NCBI RefSeq assembly: GCF_003545715.1
Contig: NZ_QVNU01000001.1
Location: 1-64,000, forward strand
Direction: 5' to 3'
From: Taibaiella koreensis
Lineage (GTDB): Bacteria; Bacteroidota; Bacteroidia; Chitinophagales; Chitinophagaceae
DNA length: 64,000 nt
The translations under genes were made by a program, and so were the position numbers. Of this stretch, positions 32,784 through 41,317 are shown in pieces. The notes below the pieces were generated by a model that did not search any database, was not told the origin of the DNA, and saw only the letters and a program-made list of their open reading frames with translations. Every line of letters starts with the position of its first letter. Positions within the stretch are counted from its first letter, which is position 1.

Positions 32784-34181
32784 ATGAAACCTTCCATTCC
32801 CCAGGGAACAAGAGACTTTTCTCCGGCCGACGTAAGGCGCCGGCAATATATTTTGCAAACGATACGCAACGTATTTGAGCTCTACGGCTATCAACCGCTT
32901 GAAACGCCTTCCATGGAAAACCTGAGCACTTTGATGGGAAAGTATGGCGATGAAGGCGATCGCCTCATTTTCAAGATCCTGAACAACGGGCTCAACGATC
33001 CTAAAAATACGGAAAAGGCCAGAACGGCTTTCGAACGCGTACTGGACGGAAAAAATGATCCGAACCTGACCGAGCGGGCCCTGCGTTACGACCTTACCAT
33101 ACCCTTTGCCCGCTATGTGGTGATGCACCAGAACGAGCTGGCTTTCCCTTTCAGGAGATACCAGATGCAGCCGGTATGGCGCGCCGACCGGCCGCAAAAG
33201 GGACGCTATCGCGAATTCTGGCAATGCGATGCCGATGTGGTCGGCAGCAACTCCCTCGTCAATGAAGCCGAACTGCTGGGTATTTACCGCGAAGCCTTCC
33301 ATCGGCTGCAGGTGCCGGGTATCCAGGTTAAGATCAACAGCCGCAAGGTATTGGCCGGCCTTGCCGAATGCTGTGGCGCCGCCGGGTCGCTCACCGACAT
33401 CACGGTTGCTATCGACAAGCTGGATAAGATAGGCCTGGACGGCGTACAGAAAGAGCTGGTACAGCGAGGTTTGGACGAAGAAAAGATCGGCTACATCACC
33501 CGGTTCCTCTCTATACAATCTGAACATGAAGCAAGGGCCCACGAAGGTCGCCTCGATGCCATGGCGCAACTGCTGGCCGGGAGTGAAACGGCGCAGCTGG
33601 GTATCGCCGAACTGCGGCAAACCCTGGCCTACCACGATCAGCTGAGCAATGCCTCCTGGACCAGCGATATTATGGTTGACTTTACGCTGGCCCGCGGCCT
33701 CAATTATTATACCGGCCTTATTGTAGAAGTCGCCACCTCGGCCGTGAAGATGGGCAGTATTGGTGGCGGCGGCCGCTACGACGACCTCACGGGCCTTTTC
33801 GGCCTTAAGGGGCTGTCTGGCGTGGGAATATCCTTTGGTGTAGACCGTATTTACGACGTGCTGGAAGAGCTGGGTCTGTTCCCGGCCCAGTTGGCTTCGG
33901 GTACCCGCATCATATTTGTCAATATCGAACCAAGGGCGACGCCGATCCTCTTTGGGTATCTGAACGAGTTGAGGGCAGCCGGTATCGCGGCCGAGCTGTA
34001 TGCCGACAGCGCCAAATTTGACAAGCAAATGAAATATGCCGATAAACGCAATATACCCTTTGTGGGCATTGTGGGCGCCTCCGAACTGGAAGAAGGTATG
34101 ATCAATTTAAAAGATATGGCGAGCGGCGAACAGCGGAAGCTGGCCATTGGCGACCTGATCGCAACGCTGGCAACGCCCTGA
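32784..34181 (+). CDS. hisS: Histidyl-tRNA synthetase
   Basis: 465 residues, a class II synthetase. It begins PSIPQGTRDFSP. Motif 2 is FRRYQMQPVWRADRPQKGR, followed by EFWQCDADVVG. The histidine-specific loop ARGLNYYTG and motif 3 GGGGRYDDL are intact. The anticodon-binding domain is C-terminal (about 375-465). It charges tRNA-His. It is co-transcribed with the tyrosine phosphatase gene and followed by a strong terminator. Confidence 0.96.
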   Translation: MKPSIPQGTRDFSPADVRRRQYILQTIRNVFELYGYQPLETPSMENLSTLMGKYGDEGDRLIFKILNNGLNDPKNTEKARTAFERVLDGKNDPNLTERALRYDLTIPFARYVVMHQNELAFPFRRYQMQPVWRADRPQKGRYREFWQCDADVVGSNSLVNEAELLGIYREAFHRLQVPGIQVKINSRKVLAGLAECCGAAGSLTDITVAIDKLDKIGLDGVQKELVQRGLDEEKIGYITRFLSIQSEHEARAHEGRLDAMAQLLAGSETAQLGIAELRQTLAYHDQLSNASWTSDIMVDFTLARGLNYYTGLIVEVATSAVKMGSIGGGGRYDDLTGLFGLKGLSGVGISFGVDRIYDVLEELGLFPAQLASGTRIIFVNIEPRATPILFGYLNELRAAGIAAELYADSAKFDKQMKYADKRNIPFVGIVGASELEEGMINLKDMASGEQRKLAIGDLIATLATP

Positions 34182-34216
34182 GTCAATATTTTCCATACGA
34201 TTTATAATATAACTAC

Positions 34217-34244
34217 GGTCCGGGTAAGTCCCGGACCTTTTTTT
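34217..34244 (+). terminator. Terminator of hisS
   Basis: GGTCCGGG / CCCGGACC with a 5-base loop, then seven T, 36 bases after the stop codon. Confidence 0.93.
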
Positions 34245-34302
34245 GATTCAGGATTTGGAGACAAGAATCAGGAAACAGGAGTTGAGAGACAAGATACAGG
34301 AT
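34245..34302. repeat. Degenerate AG-rich repeat tract (copy 1)
   Basis: Imperfect units built from GATTCAGGA, GAGACAAGAATCAGGAAACA and GAGACAAGATACAGGA. The same vocabulary (AATCAGGAGGCAAGAT, GATTCAAGAACCAGGA) recurs in the intergenic tract at 47535-47660. Confidence 0.6.
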
Positions 34303-34356
34303 GTAAATAATTGTATGTTTTGCGACTAAAATCAATGCTTTCCGTTGACTCCCTGG

Positions 34357-34417
34357 TACCTAATACCTAATACCTAATACCTAGTACCCAATACTCAATA
34401 CTCAATACCCAATACCC
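34357..34417. repeat. Tandem heptamer repeat
   Basis: About eight head-to-tail copies of a 7-base unit: TAATACC three times, TAGTACC, CAATACT twice, then CAATACC. It lies in the non-coding stretch between hisS and ileS and ends about 220 bases before the ileS promoter. Confidence 0.85.
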
Positions 34418-34638
34418 CCATCCAAACATAACAGCAATATAATAAACGTTTATAGCCCCTTTCATTTTGAAAATGATAAAAATGCGTCGTACAACTGCCT
34501 GCAATCCTGTAAGATATGTTTTTAATGCAGACGGCGTCGCCATCCAATAGCCCAGGAATTAACATTTTCTTTCAGCTTTTCGGGGCTTCCCGTCGCCTCC
34601 CGGGCGTTTTAGCATTTTATTTATAAGATAATTCTTCA

Positions 34639-34646
34639 TACCTTTG
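34639..34646 (+). promoter_or_regulatory. -7 element TACCTTTG of the ileS operon
   Basis: TACCTTTG with transcription start expected near 34651, a 27-base leader. The leader carries AGGGAG about 8 bases before the ATG, one of the few Shine-Dalgarno-like sites in the window. Confidence 0.7.
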
Positions 34647-34677
34647 CGCCTAATTTTTAGTTTAGGGAGTACTATAC

Positions 34678-37600
34678 ATGGCAGCGAAATATCTGGAATC
34701 TAAGCAGTTAAATATGCCTGCAATCGAGCAGGAATGGCTTAAAAAGTGGAAAGAAGGGCAGTTTTTCGAAAAGAGCATCGAGATCAGGGAAGGCAAAACC
34801 CCGTTCGTGTTCTACGAAGGACCGCCCAGTGCTAATGGTATGCCCGGTATTCATCACGTCATTTCCCGTACCCTTAAAGACCTGGTTTGTCGTTATAAGA
34901 CCATGAAGGGCTTCCAGGTAAAAAGGAAGGCCGGCTGGGATACCCATGGCCTGCCTGTAGAGCTGGGTGTCGAAAAACTGTTGGGTATCACTAAAGAAGA
35001 TATTGGAAAAAAAATATCTGTTGAGGAATACAACGCCGCCTGCCGTCGCGAGGTAATGAAATACAAAGACCGCTGGGACGAGCTGACGGAAAAAATGGGG
35101 TATTGGGTCGATTTAAGTGATCCTTATATCACCTTTAAAACCGATTATATCGAAAGCCTCTGGTGGGCTTTGAAAGAGCTGTATAAAAAAGACCTGCTCT
35201 ATAAAAGTGTGAGCATACAGCCCTATTCGCCTGCTGCCGGTACCGGCTTAAGCTCGCACGAGCTTAATCAGCCGGGTACCTATAAAGATGTAAAGGATAC
35301 TACCGCCGTGGCCATGTTTAAAATGGTCCCCAACGAGGTGGTAAAGCTGGAAGGCACTGAAGAGGTATTCTTTATGGCCTGGACCACTACCCCCTGGACC
35401 CTGCCTTCCAATGCAGGGCTTACCGTAGGTCCCAATATCGATTATATACTGGTCAGGACCTTTAACCCTTATACCGGCCGCCCTTGTGCTGTGATATTGG
35501 CTAAAGCGTTGATGCACAAATATTTTCCCGAGCACCTGGACGAGTGGACAGAAGGCGGGAACAACGGGTTGTTCGATGCCATTACCAACTGGCAGGAGCG
35601 CGGCAGCGATGAAAGCCTGATCGAAGGCAACCCAGAGCTGAAAACGGCATTTGACCACCTGGTTAAGAAAAAGCAATTGCCTTACAAGGTGGTTGCAGAA
35701 TATAAAGGAAAGGACCTGGAAGGTATCCGCTACGAGCAGTTACTGCCTTTTGAAAGCAATAAGCCCGGATTGAGCGGCGGCGATCCCTTCAGGGTGATCC
35801 TCGGCGACTTTGTAACTACTGAAGATGGCACCGGTATCGTACATACCGCACCGGCATTTGGCGCCGATGACTATAAGGTAGGCATGAAGAACAATATCGG
35901 CATGTTTACGTTGGTAGACAAGCAAGGTAAGTTTGTAGAGGACAGCGGCGAGCTCTCTGGCCGTTATGTAAAGAATTATAAGGACGATCCGAGCTACGCC
36001 GATGTGGATGTGGACATCGCCGTACGGTTGAAGCTGGAAGGTCGCGCCTTTAAAGTAGAAAAGTACGAGCACAGCTACCCCCATTGCTGGCGTACCGACA
36101 AACCCGTATTGTATTATCCGCTTGACGCCTGGTTTATACGTACTACTGCCTTGAAAGACAGGATGGTTGAGCTCAATAAGACTATCAACTGGAAGCCCAG
36201 GGCTACCGGCGAGGGCCGTTTTGGCAACTGGCTGGAAAATATGGTGGACTGGAACCTGAGCCGCAGCCGCTTCTGGGGTACGCCCTTGCCGGTATGGGAT
36301 TCTCCAATTCTAAATTTCCTGGAACAATCAAAAAATAAAGTTGACGATCAAGGGAGGATTAACTCATTACACAAGTCTTCTGTTTATTGCGCAGGAAAGA
36401 AAGAAGATCTCTTAGCCAGCGAAGGTGGTTATAAAGGTTTCTATTTTAAACATAAAGAGCAATTTATTACTGATATTCAGGATGATCAGAGCATACTGGT
36501 TCAAAAAATAAAAGAGAAAAATAAAGCATGGGAGGATAGATATAGTAATATACCCCATTATGAAGATTGGCTGATCAATATAGGCAAACTGAAAGCCAAA
36601 TTTGACGGTTCTACTGAAGTATATCCGCTTGATCTGGCATTTAGTACATTTGATGCAGAGCTTCTTTTGCCTTATTTAACTCCGATATCTAAGGAATTTC
36701 TGGCAGAAATGGATTTGCATAAACCGTATATAGACAATGTAGTTTTTGTTAATCCAGATCAACCCTATTGCTTATTCCGCGAACCCGACCTGATCGACGT
36801 ATGGTTCGACAGCGGCGCCATGCCTTATGCCCAATGGCATTTTCCCTTTGAAAACAAAGAGGTTTTTGCCCAGAACTACCCGGCCGATTTCATCGCTGAA
36901 GGCGTGGACCAGACCCGTGGTTGGTTCTATACCCTGCATGCGCTCGGCTCCCTGCTCAAGGAATCGGTACATGAAGAGCTGAAAAAGGCAGGATTGCCGG
37001 TTAGCGGGGAACAATATCCTGGTGTAGCCTATAAAGCAGTAGTGTCCAATGGATTGGTGCTTGATAAGGATGGCAATAAGATGAGTAAGAGCAAGGGTAA
37101 TGTAGTAGATCCTTTCGCTACCATCGAGCAATACAGTGCCGATGCTACCCGCTGGTACCTCATTACCAATGCTTCGCCCTGGGACAGCCTTCGCTTCGAT
37201 GTGGAAGGCATAAGGGAAGTACAGCGCAAGTTTTTCGGCACCTTATATAATACATACCAGTTCTTTGCCCTATATGCCAACGTCGACGGCTTTGCCTTTG
37301 AGCAGGATTATATACCGCTGGCACAGCGTCCCGAGATCGATCGCTGGATATTATCGTCGCTCAACACCCTGGTAGACACGGTAACGAAATCATTTGACGA
37401 TTACGAGCCTACCCAGGCCGGCAGGGCCATCGAGACTTTCCTTGACGAACACCTGAGCAATTGGTATGTGCGCCTCTGCCGCCGCCGTTTCTGGAAAGGA
37501 GAGTATGAGCAGGATAAGATCAGCGCCTACCAGACCTTGTTCGAATGCCTGGAAAAGCTGTCGTTGCTCATGGCGCCCATTTCGCCCTACTTCGCCGATT

Positions 37601-38445
37601 GGCTGTTCAACAATCTGAACACCGTAACTGGCAGGGTAGCAGCGATGTCGGTACACCATGCCGATTTCCCGGTGAGCGATGCTACTGCGATCGACCGTGA
37701 CCTGGAAGAACGCATGCAGCTGGCACAGGATATTTCGTCTCTGGTGCTGTCCGTACGCAAAAAAGTAAATATCAAAGTGCGTCAGCCTTTGCAGAAAATA
37801 CTGGTACCGGTGCTTAATGAGCATATCCGGCACCAGATCGAAAAAGTAGAAGATATTATCCTTTCGGAGGTGAATGTGAAATCGATCGAGTACCTGGTGG
37901 ATACCGAAGGTTTTATCAAAAAGAAGATCAAGCCCGATTTCAAAGCCCTGGGCAAGCGCCTGGGTGGACAAATGAAGGCTGCAGCGGCTGCGATCAGCGT
38001 CCTGGACCAGCACAGCATTGCACAGCTGGAGCAGGACAAGCAATTTGAGCTCGACCTGGACGGACAGAAGATCGCCATCCATATCGATGACGTTGAGATC
38101 ATTGCAGAAGACATTCCCGGCTGGTCGGTGGCCAATAAGGACAACCTTACGGTAGCCCTGGATATTACCGTAACGCCCGGCTTGCAGGACGAAGGCAACG
38201 CCAGAGAATTGATCAACAGAATACAAAAGATACGTAAGGACAGCGGCCTGGAACTTACAGATAGGATAGCAGTAAGCATAGAAGAATTTGAAAGCCTCAA
38301 ACCGGCTATCGTAAACTTTAATGATTATATTCGTGCGGAGATTTTGGCCGATACGATTGAGCTGGTGCCTGCCATAAATGGCAACGGCATCGCCATTGAA
38401 GTGAACGAGGTAACGCTAAAAGTATTAATTACTAAAAACTCATAA
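34678..38445 (+). CDS. ileS: Isoleucyl-tRNA synthetase with an AT-rich internal insert
   Basis: 1255 residues, longer than the roughly 1040-1150 usual for the family. It is the eukaryote-like type: GPPSANGMPGIHHV replaces HIGH as in other Bacteroidota, WDTHGLPVE follows, the CP1 editing domain has TTPWTLPSN, and KMSKSKGNVVDP is intact (near 800). An insert-like block (about residues 542-700, bases 36301-36777) replaces the normally short linker between GTPLPVW and PDLIDVWFDSG. The block is about 35% GC against 58-63% in the adjoining 60-base lines, and only its last 30 residues (DLHKPYIDNVVFVNPD) resemble the family. The frame stays open and all catalytic motifs flank it, so the enzyme is probably active. 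It is followed after 2 bases by the DksA-like gene. Confidence 0.93.
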   Translation: MAAKYLESKQLNMPAIEQEWLKKWKEGQFFEKSIEIREGKTPFVFYEGPPSANGMPGIHHVISRTLKDLVCRYKTMKGFQVKRKAGWDTHGLPVELGVEKLLGITKEDIGKKISVEEYNAACRREVMKYKDRWDELTEKMGYWVDLSDPYITFKTDYIESLWWALKELYKKDLLYKSVSIQPYSPAAGTGLSSHELNQPGTYKDVKDTTAVAMFKMVPNEVVKLEGTEEVFFMAWTTTPWTLPSNAGLTVGPNIDYILVRTFNPYTGRPCAVILAKALMHKYFPEHLDEWTEGGNNGLFDAITNWQERGSDESLIEGNPELKTAFDHLVKKKQLPYKVVAEYKGKDLEGIRYEQLLPFESNKPGLSGGDPFRVILGDFVTTEDGTGIVHTAPAFGADDYKVGMKNNIGMFTLVDKQGKFVEDSGELSGRYVKNYKDDPSYADVDVDIAVRLKLEGRAFKVEKYEHSYPHCWRTDKPVLYYPLDAWFIRTTALKDRMVELNKTINWKPRATGEGRFGNWLENMVDWNLSRSRFWGTPLPVWDSPILNFLEQSKNKVDDQGRINSLHKSSVYCAGKKEDLLASEGGYKGFYFKHKEQFITDIQDDQSILVQKIKEKNKAWEDRYSNIPHYEDWLINIGKLKAKFDGSTEVYPLDLAFSTFDAELLLPYLTPISKEFLAEMDLHKPYIDNVVFVNPDQPYCLFREPDLIDVWFDSGAMPYAQWHFPFENKEVFAQNYPADFIAEGVDQTRGWFYTLHALGSLLKESVHEELKKAGLPVSGEQYPGVAYKAVVSNGLVLDKDGNKMSKSKGNVVDPFATIEQYSADATRWYLITNASPWDSLRFDVEGIREVQRKFFGTLYNTYQFFALYANVDGFAFEQDYIPLAQRPEIDRWILSSLNTLVDTVTKSFDDYEPTQAGRAIETFLDEHLSNWYVRLCRRRFWKGEYEQDKISAYQTLFECLEKLSLLMAPISPYFADWLFNNLNTVTGRVAAMSVHHADFPVSDATAIDRDLEERMQLAQDISSLVLSVRKKVNIKVRQPLQKILVPVLNEHIRHQIEKVEDIILSEVNVKSIEYLVDTEGFIKKKIKPDFKALGKRLGGQMKAAAAAISVLDQHSIAQLEQDKQFELDLDGQKIAIHIDDVEIIAEDIPGWSVANKDNLTVALDITVTPGLQDEGNARELINRIQKIRKDSGLELTDRIAVSIEEFESLKPAIVNFNDYIRAEILADTIELVPAINGNGIAIEVNEVTLKVLITKNS
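36301..36777 (+). other. AT-rich mosaic block inside ileS
   Basis: By hand count, 166 of 480 bases in 36301-36780 are G or C (about 35%). The 60 bases before are 63% and the 60 after are 58%. Codon use shifts to AAA, GAT, TTT, ATA and back. The encoded segment begins SPILNFLEQSKNK and is Lys/Asp/Phe-rich. The edges coincide with family-conserved residues on both sides. Confidence 0.85.
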
Positions 38446-38447
38446 TC

Positions 38448-39614
38448 ATGGCCACAAAAAAATCAACAGCTTCAAAAACAGCAAAGAAAGCTGCACCCGC
38501 TAAAAAGGTTGCGCCTGCCAAGAAGACTGTGGCTACGAAAAAAGCAGCGCCGGCTCCTGCAAAGAAAGCAGCGCCCAAAACTGTCGCCAGGAAGACCGCA
38601 CCAGCCAAGAAAAGTGCACCGGCAAAAGCAAAAGCAGCCATAAAGCCGGTTAAAAAGGCCGTTCCGGCCAAAAAAGCGGCTCCTGCGCCCCAAAAGGCGG
38701 CAGTAAAAGCGGCGCCTAAAAAAACAGCGCCGGCTAAAACAGCCATAAAGAAAATCGTAAAGCCGGTAACCAAAGCGACGCCCGCTAAACCGGTAGCTAA
38801 AAAGGCCGCCCCGGCTCCGGTAAAAGCGGTCCCGAAAAAAAATCAGGCTCCGGCCAAGGCTTCTGCTAAACCTTCTGCGCCAAAAACTGTTGCTAAGGTC
38901 GCACCAGCACCCAAGCCCGTTGCTTCCGCAAAAGCAACGTCTAAGCCATTGGCCCAAAGCGCCCCGCCTGCCAGGCAAAAACCGGCATCGGGAAGCAAGC
39001 CAGGAGAGGCGAAGAGAATTATTTCCAATAAATCTATGGTTCCCGCAGTACCGTCGGCCCGCTCCGAGATCATCGATGCCGTACGCCAGCTGCCCAGAAA
39101 AACGCCCTTAAAACCGGGTGTCGTGATTGCTCATCGTAAAATTGAAAAAAAAGTAACCCAGGAAGAACCAGGACTAACTATGAAAGAATACAATCCTTCT
39201 GTACGATCCTTATTGGACGAGCCGGAACAGAGCTCCGGGCCTGTTTATCGCTATAGTGATGAAGAGCTGAATGAATTTAAAGAGCTGATCTCCAAAAGAC
39301 TGGACAATGCCCGTAAAGAGCTTGCCTACCTGCAGGGATTGATCACCCGTAAAGACGAAGCCGGTACCGACGATACCGACAACCGCTTCAACCATATGGA
39401 AGACGGCAGCGGCGCCATGGAGCGCGAGCAGCTGTCCCAGCTGGCCGGTCGCCAGATCCAGTTTATTAATCACCTGGAAAAGGCCATGATCCGCATCGAG
39501 AATAAGACCTATGGTATCTGCCGCGTTACCGGTAAACTGATCGATAAAGCCCGTCTGCGTGCTGTACCGCATGCAACGCTGAGCATCGAGGCCAAAAAGG
39601 TAATGAACAAATAA
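38448..39614 (+). CDS. Histone H1-like tail fused to a DksA/TraR-like domain
   Basis: 388 residues. The first 190 or so are almost entirely Lys, Ala and Pro in AAPAKK-type repeats, like bacterial histone H1 homologues and eukaryotic H1 tails, with a pI that must be very high. A linker (190-260) leads to a DksA/TraR-like domain (about 265-388): coiled-coil FKELISKRLDNARKELAYLQGLI, then ALxR-like MIRIENKTYGICRVTGKLID and RLRAVPHATLSIEAK. Of the four zinc-binding Cys of DksA only one remains. DksA proteins enter the RNA polymerase secondary channel; the tail would bind DNA. It is 2 bases downstream of ileS and surely co-transcribed; ileS-dksA linkage is common in Bacteroidota. Confidence 0.88.
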   Translation: MATKKSTASKTAKKAAPAKKVAPAKKTVATKKAAPAPAKKAAPKTVARKTAPAKKSAPAKAKAAIKPVKKAVPAKKAAPAPQKAAVKAAPKKTAPAKTAIKKIVKPVTKATPAKPVAKKAAPAPVKAVPKKNQAPAKASAKPSAPKTVAKVAPAPKPVASAKATSKPLAQSAPPARQKPASGSKPGEAKRIISNKSMVPAVPSARSEIIDAVRQLPRKTPLKPGVVIAHRKIEKKVTQEEPGLTMKEYNPSVRSLLDEPEQSSGPVYRYSDEELNEFKELISKRLDNARKELAYLQGLITRKDEAGTDDTDNRFNHMEDGSGAMEREQLSQLAGRQIQFINHLEKAMIRIENKTYGICRVTGKLIDKARLRAVPHATLSIEAKKVMNK

Positions 39615-39635
39615 TGTTATCCCGAACAATACCGG

Positions 39636-39672
39636 AAGCGCTTCATCCTTAACCCGGATGAAGCGCTTTTTA
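39636..39672 (+). terminator. Terminator of the ileS-dksA operon
   Basis: A perfect 13-bp stem AAGCGCTTCATCC / GGATGAAGCGCTT with a 7-base loop and short T-run. Confidence 0.88.
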
Positions 39673-39709
39673 CTGGAATAGCGTCTCCTGTCATTTGGCA
39701 GAGAAATGC

Positions 39710-39717
39710 TATTTTTG
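39710..39717 (+). promoter_or_regulatory. -7 element TATTTTTG before the BtrH-like pair
   Basis: It matches TAnnTTTG; expected transcription start near 39722, a 28-base leader to the ATG at 39750. No -33 TTG at the usual distance. Confidence 0.55.
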
Positions 39718-39749
39718 AATATTCGTTGGCGATACAAAAAGCTGGTTCT

Positions 39750-40154
39750 ATGAAACTGAACGAAGTCCCGCAGGATAAGGAAGCATTTAAAGGGAAAAGC
39801 AATGTTCATAAGCTGCTGTACGCGACTTCCGACGATGGCAGCTATACCTCCGTTAATTCCGAAGGCTGGGAGGCCGAGAACCTGGCCACTACCCAGGCCT
39901 GGGAAGCAGTGCTCGAAGATCTGAAGGAAACCGAGGCGCAGGTGCGGCGTGGCGCGTTGAGCCCTGTAGCCTATTTCATGCAAAAGAGCTTAATGGAGCT
40001 GCCGGTGCTGGCACGCTATATGGGCAAATGGAAATGGCAGGTCAAAAGACATTTTAAACCCGAAGTATTCCGTAAGCTGGACAACAATACCCTGGCCAAA
40101 TACTGCCGCGTATTTGGTATCACCCTATCAGAGCTGCAGGGCTTTGGCCAATGA
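39750..40154 (+). CDS. Conserved small protein paired with a BtrH-like gene
   Basis: 134 residues from MKLNEVPQDKEAF (a TTG at 39726 in frame is less likely). It is cytoplasmic with no signal peptide. The last 35 residues (FRKLDNNTLAKYCRVFGITLSELQGF) look like the end of a small helix-turn-helix fold, as in Cro/C1-type proteins. The core GWEAENLATTQAWE and LMELPVLARYMGKWKWQVKRHF is distinctive, and I believe it is a recurrent Bacteroidota family without an assigned role. It has its own promoter and lies 37 bases before the BtrH-like gene, so the two are probably one operon. Confidence 0.65.
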   Translation: MKLNEVPQDKEAFKGKSNVHKLLYATSDDGSYTSVNSEGWEAENLATTQAWEAVLEDLKETEAQVRRGALSPVAYFMQKSLMELPVLARYMGKWKWQVKRHFKPEVFRKLDNNTLAKYCRVFGITLSELQGFGQ

Positions 40155-40191
40155 GCCGGCACTGCACAGAATCTTAATTTACTGCCCCCAA

Positions 40192-41193
40192 TTGACCACC
40201 TCGTTCCAACATCATCAGCATGCGCACTGCGAAAGCGGTGTGACCGCCAATTTGCTGCAGCACAATGGCATTCATATCTCCGAACCCATGACTTTCGGTA
40301 TCGGTGCGGGTATTTTCTTCGGCCATCTTCCTTTTATTAAAGTAAGCGGGATACCCGGCACCACCTTCCGCATATGGCCGGGCTATATCTTCAAGCGGGT
40401 CACACAGCGGCTGGGGATTAATATCCATACCGAGAAATTTGGCAGTGAGGCCAAGGCCATGGCGGCGCTCGACGATGCCCTGGCCCGCAATATACCTGTG
40501 GGCATGATCACCGGGGTATACTACCTGGATTACCTGCCAGAGGCCTTCCGCTTTCACTTCAATGCCCATAACCTTGTAGTCTATGGCAAAGAAGACGGCC
40601 GTTACCTGGTGAGCGACCCTGTGCTGGAAATGCCTGCTACCATTGGTCCCGAAGCCTTGGTAAAAGCCCGGTTTGCCAAGGGTGTGCCGGAACCCAAAGG
40701 CAAGATGTATTATATTAAAGAAGTGCCCGGTCATATCGACCTCACCAAGGGCATAAAGGATGGTATCAAGCAAACCTGCTTTTTCATGTCCTCACCGCCG
40801 GTACCCTGGTTTGGTGTCAATGCCATACACCTGCTGGCAAAGAAGATCGAGCAGTACCCGCAAAAGCTGACGCCACGGCAATGTACCCTGTACCTGGGCA
40901 ATATTATCCGCATGCAGGAAGAGATCGGCACCGGCGGCGGCGGATTCCGCTTTCTCTATGCAGCCTTCCTGCAGGAGGCGGCACAATATACCGGCAACAA
41001 TGAGCTTGGCCGCCTTTCCGAACGTTATACCGCCATCGGCGACCAGTGGCGCCACTTTGCCTATAGCGCCGCGCGCCTATGCAAGGCCCGCAACAGCGAC
41101 CTGGTATCTTATACGGAGCTCAGCAAGCTGCTGCACGACATCGGCGATAAGGAGAAGCAATTCTTTAAAGACCTGAAAGCGGTTAAGTGGTAG
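40192..41193 (+). CDS. BtrH/C39-like acyltransferase-fold protein
   Basis: 333 residues from a TTG codon; no ATG is available upstream of the conserved start and a longer frame would overlap the preceding gene. The N-terminal half resembles the BtrH N-terminal domain: HQHAHCESGVTANLL with the presumed nucleophilic Cys, then FHFNAHNLVVYG (His) and LVSDPVLEMP (Asp), a papain/C39-like triad order. The C-terminal half (about 190-333, helical, with TGGGGFRFLYAAFLQEAA) resembles DUF4872. In butirosin synthesis BtrH moves an acyl side chain from a carrier protein to an aminoglycoside; here substrate and partner are unknown, and no carrier protein is nearby. Confidence 0.75.
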   Translation: MTTSFQHHQHAHCESGVTANLLQHNGIHISEPMTFGIGAGIFFGHLPFIKVSGIPGTTFRIWPGYIFKRVTQRLGINIHTEKFGSEAKAMAALDDALARNIPVGMITGVYYLDYLPEAFRFHFNAHNLVVYGKEDGRYLVSDPVLEMPATIGPEALVKARFAKGVPEPKGKMYYIKEVPGHIDLTKGIKDGIKQTCFFMSSPPVPWFGVNAIHLLAKKIEQYPQKLTPRQCTLYLGNIIRMQEEIGTGGGGFRFLYAAFLQEAAQYTGNNELGRLSERYTAIGDQWRHFAYSAARLCKARNSDLVSYTELSKLLHDIGDKEKQFFKDLKAVKW

Positions 41194-41317
41194 ATAGTCG
41201 CTGATCGGTCGGAACAGCGATAATCGGTCTGCACGATCAGCGGATTACGACAATCCCTCCTATCGTAGCAAGGTTGTCCCGAAAACTGCTCAAAAAAGTA
41301 ACCATTACTGTATCGAT

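Noticed and set aside
32778-34028. 416-codon open frame on minus opposite hisS
   Set aside because: hisS is unambiguous on plus; the opposite frame has no domain and unusual composition.
34357-34417. Possible CRISPR array
   Set aside because: The unit is only 7 bases and there are no spacers; it is a simple tandem repeat.
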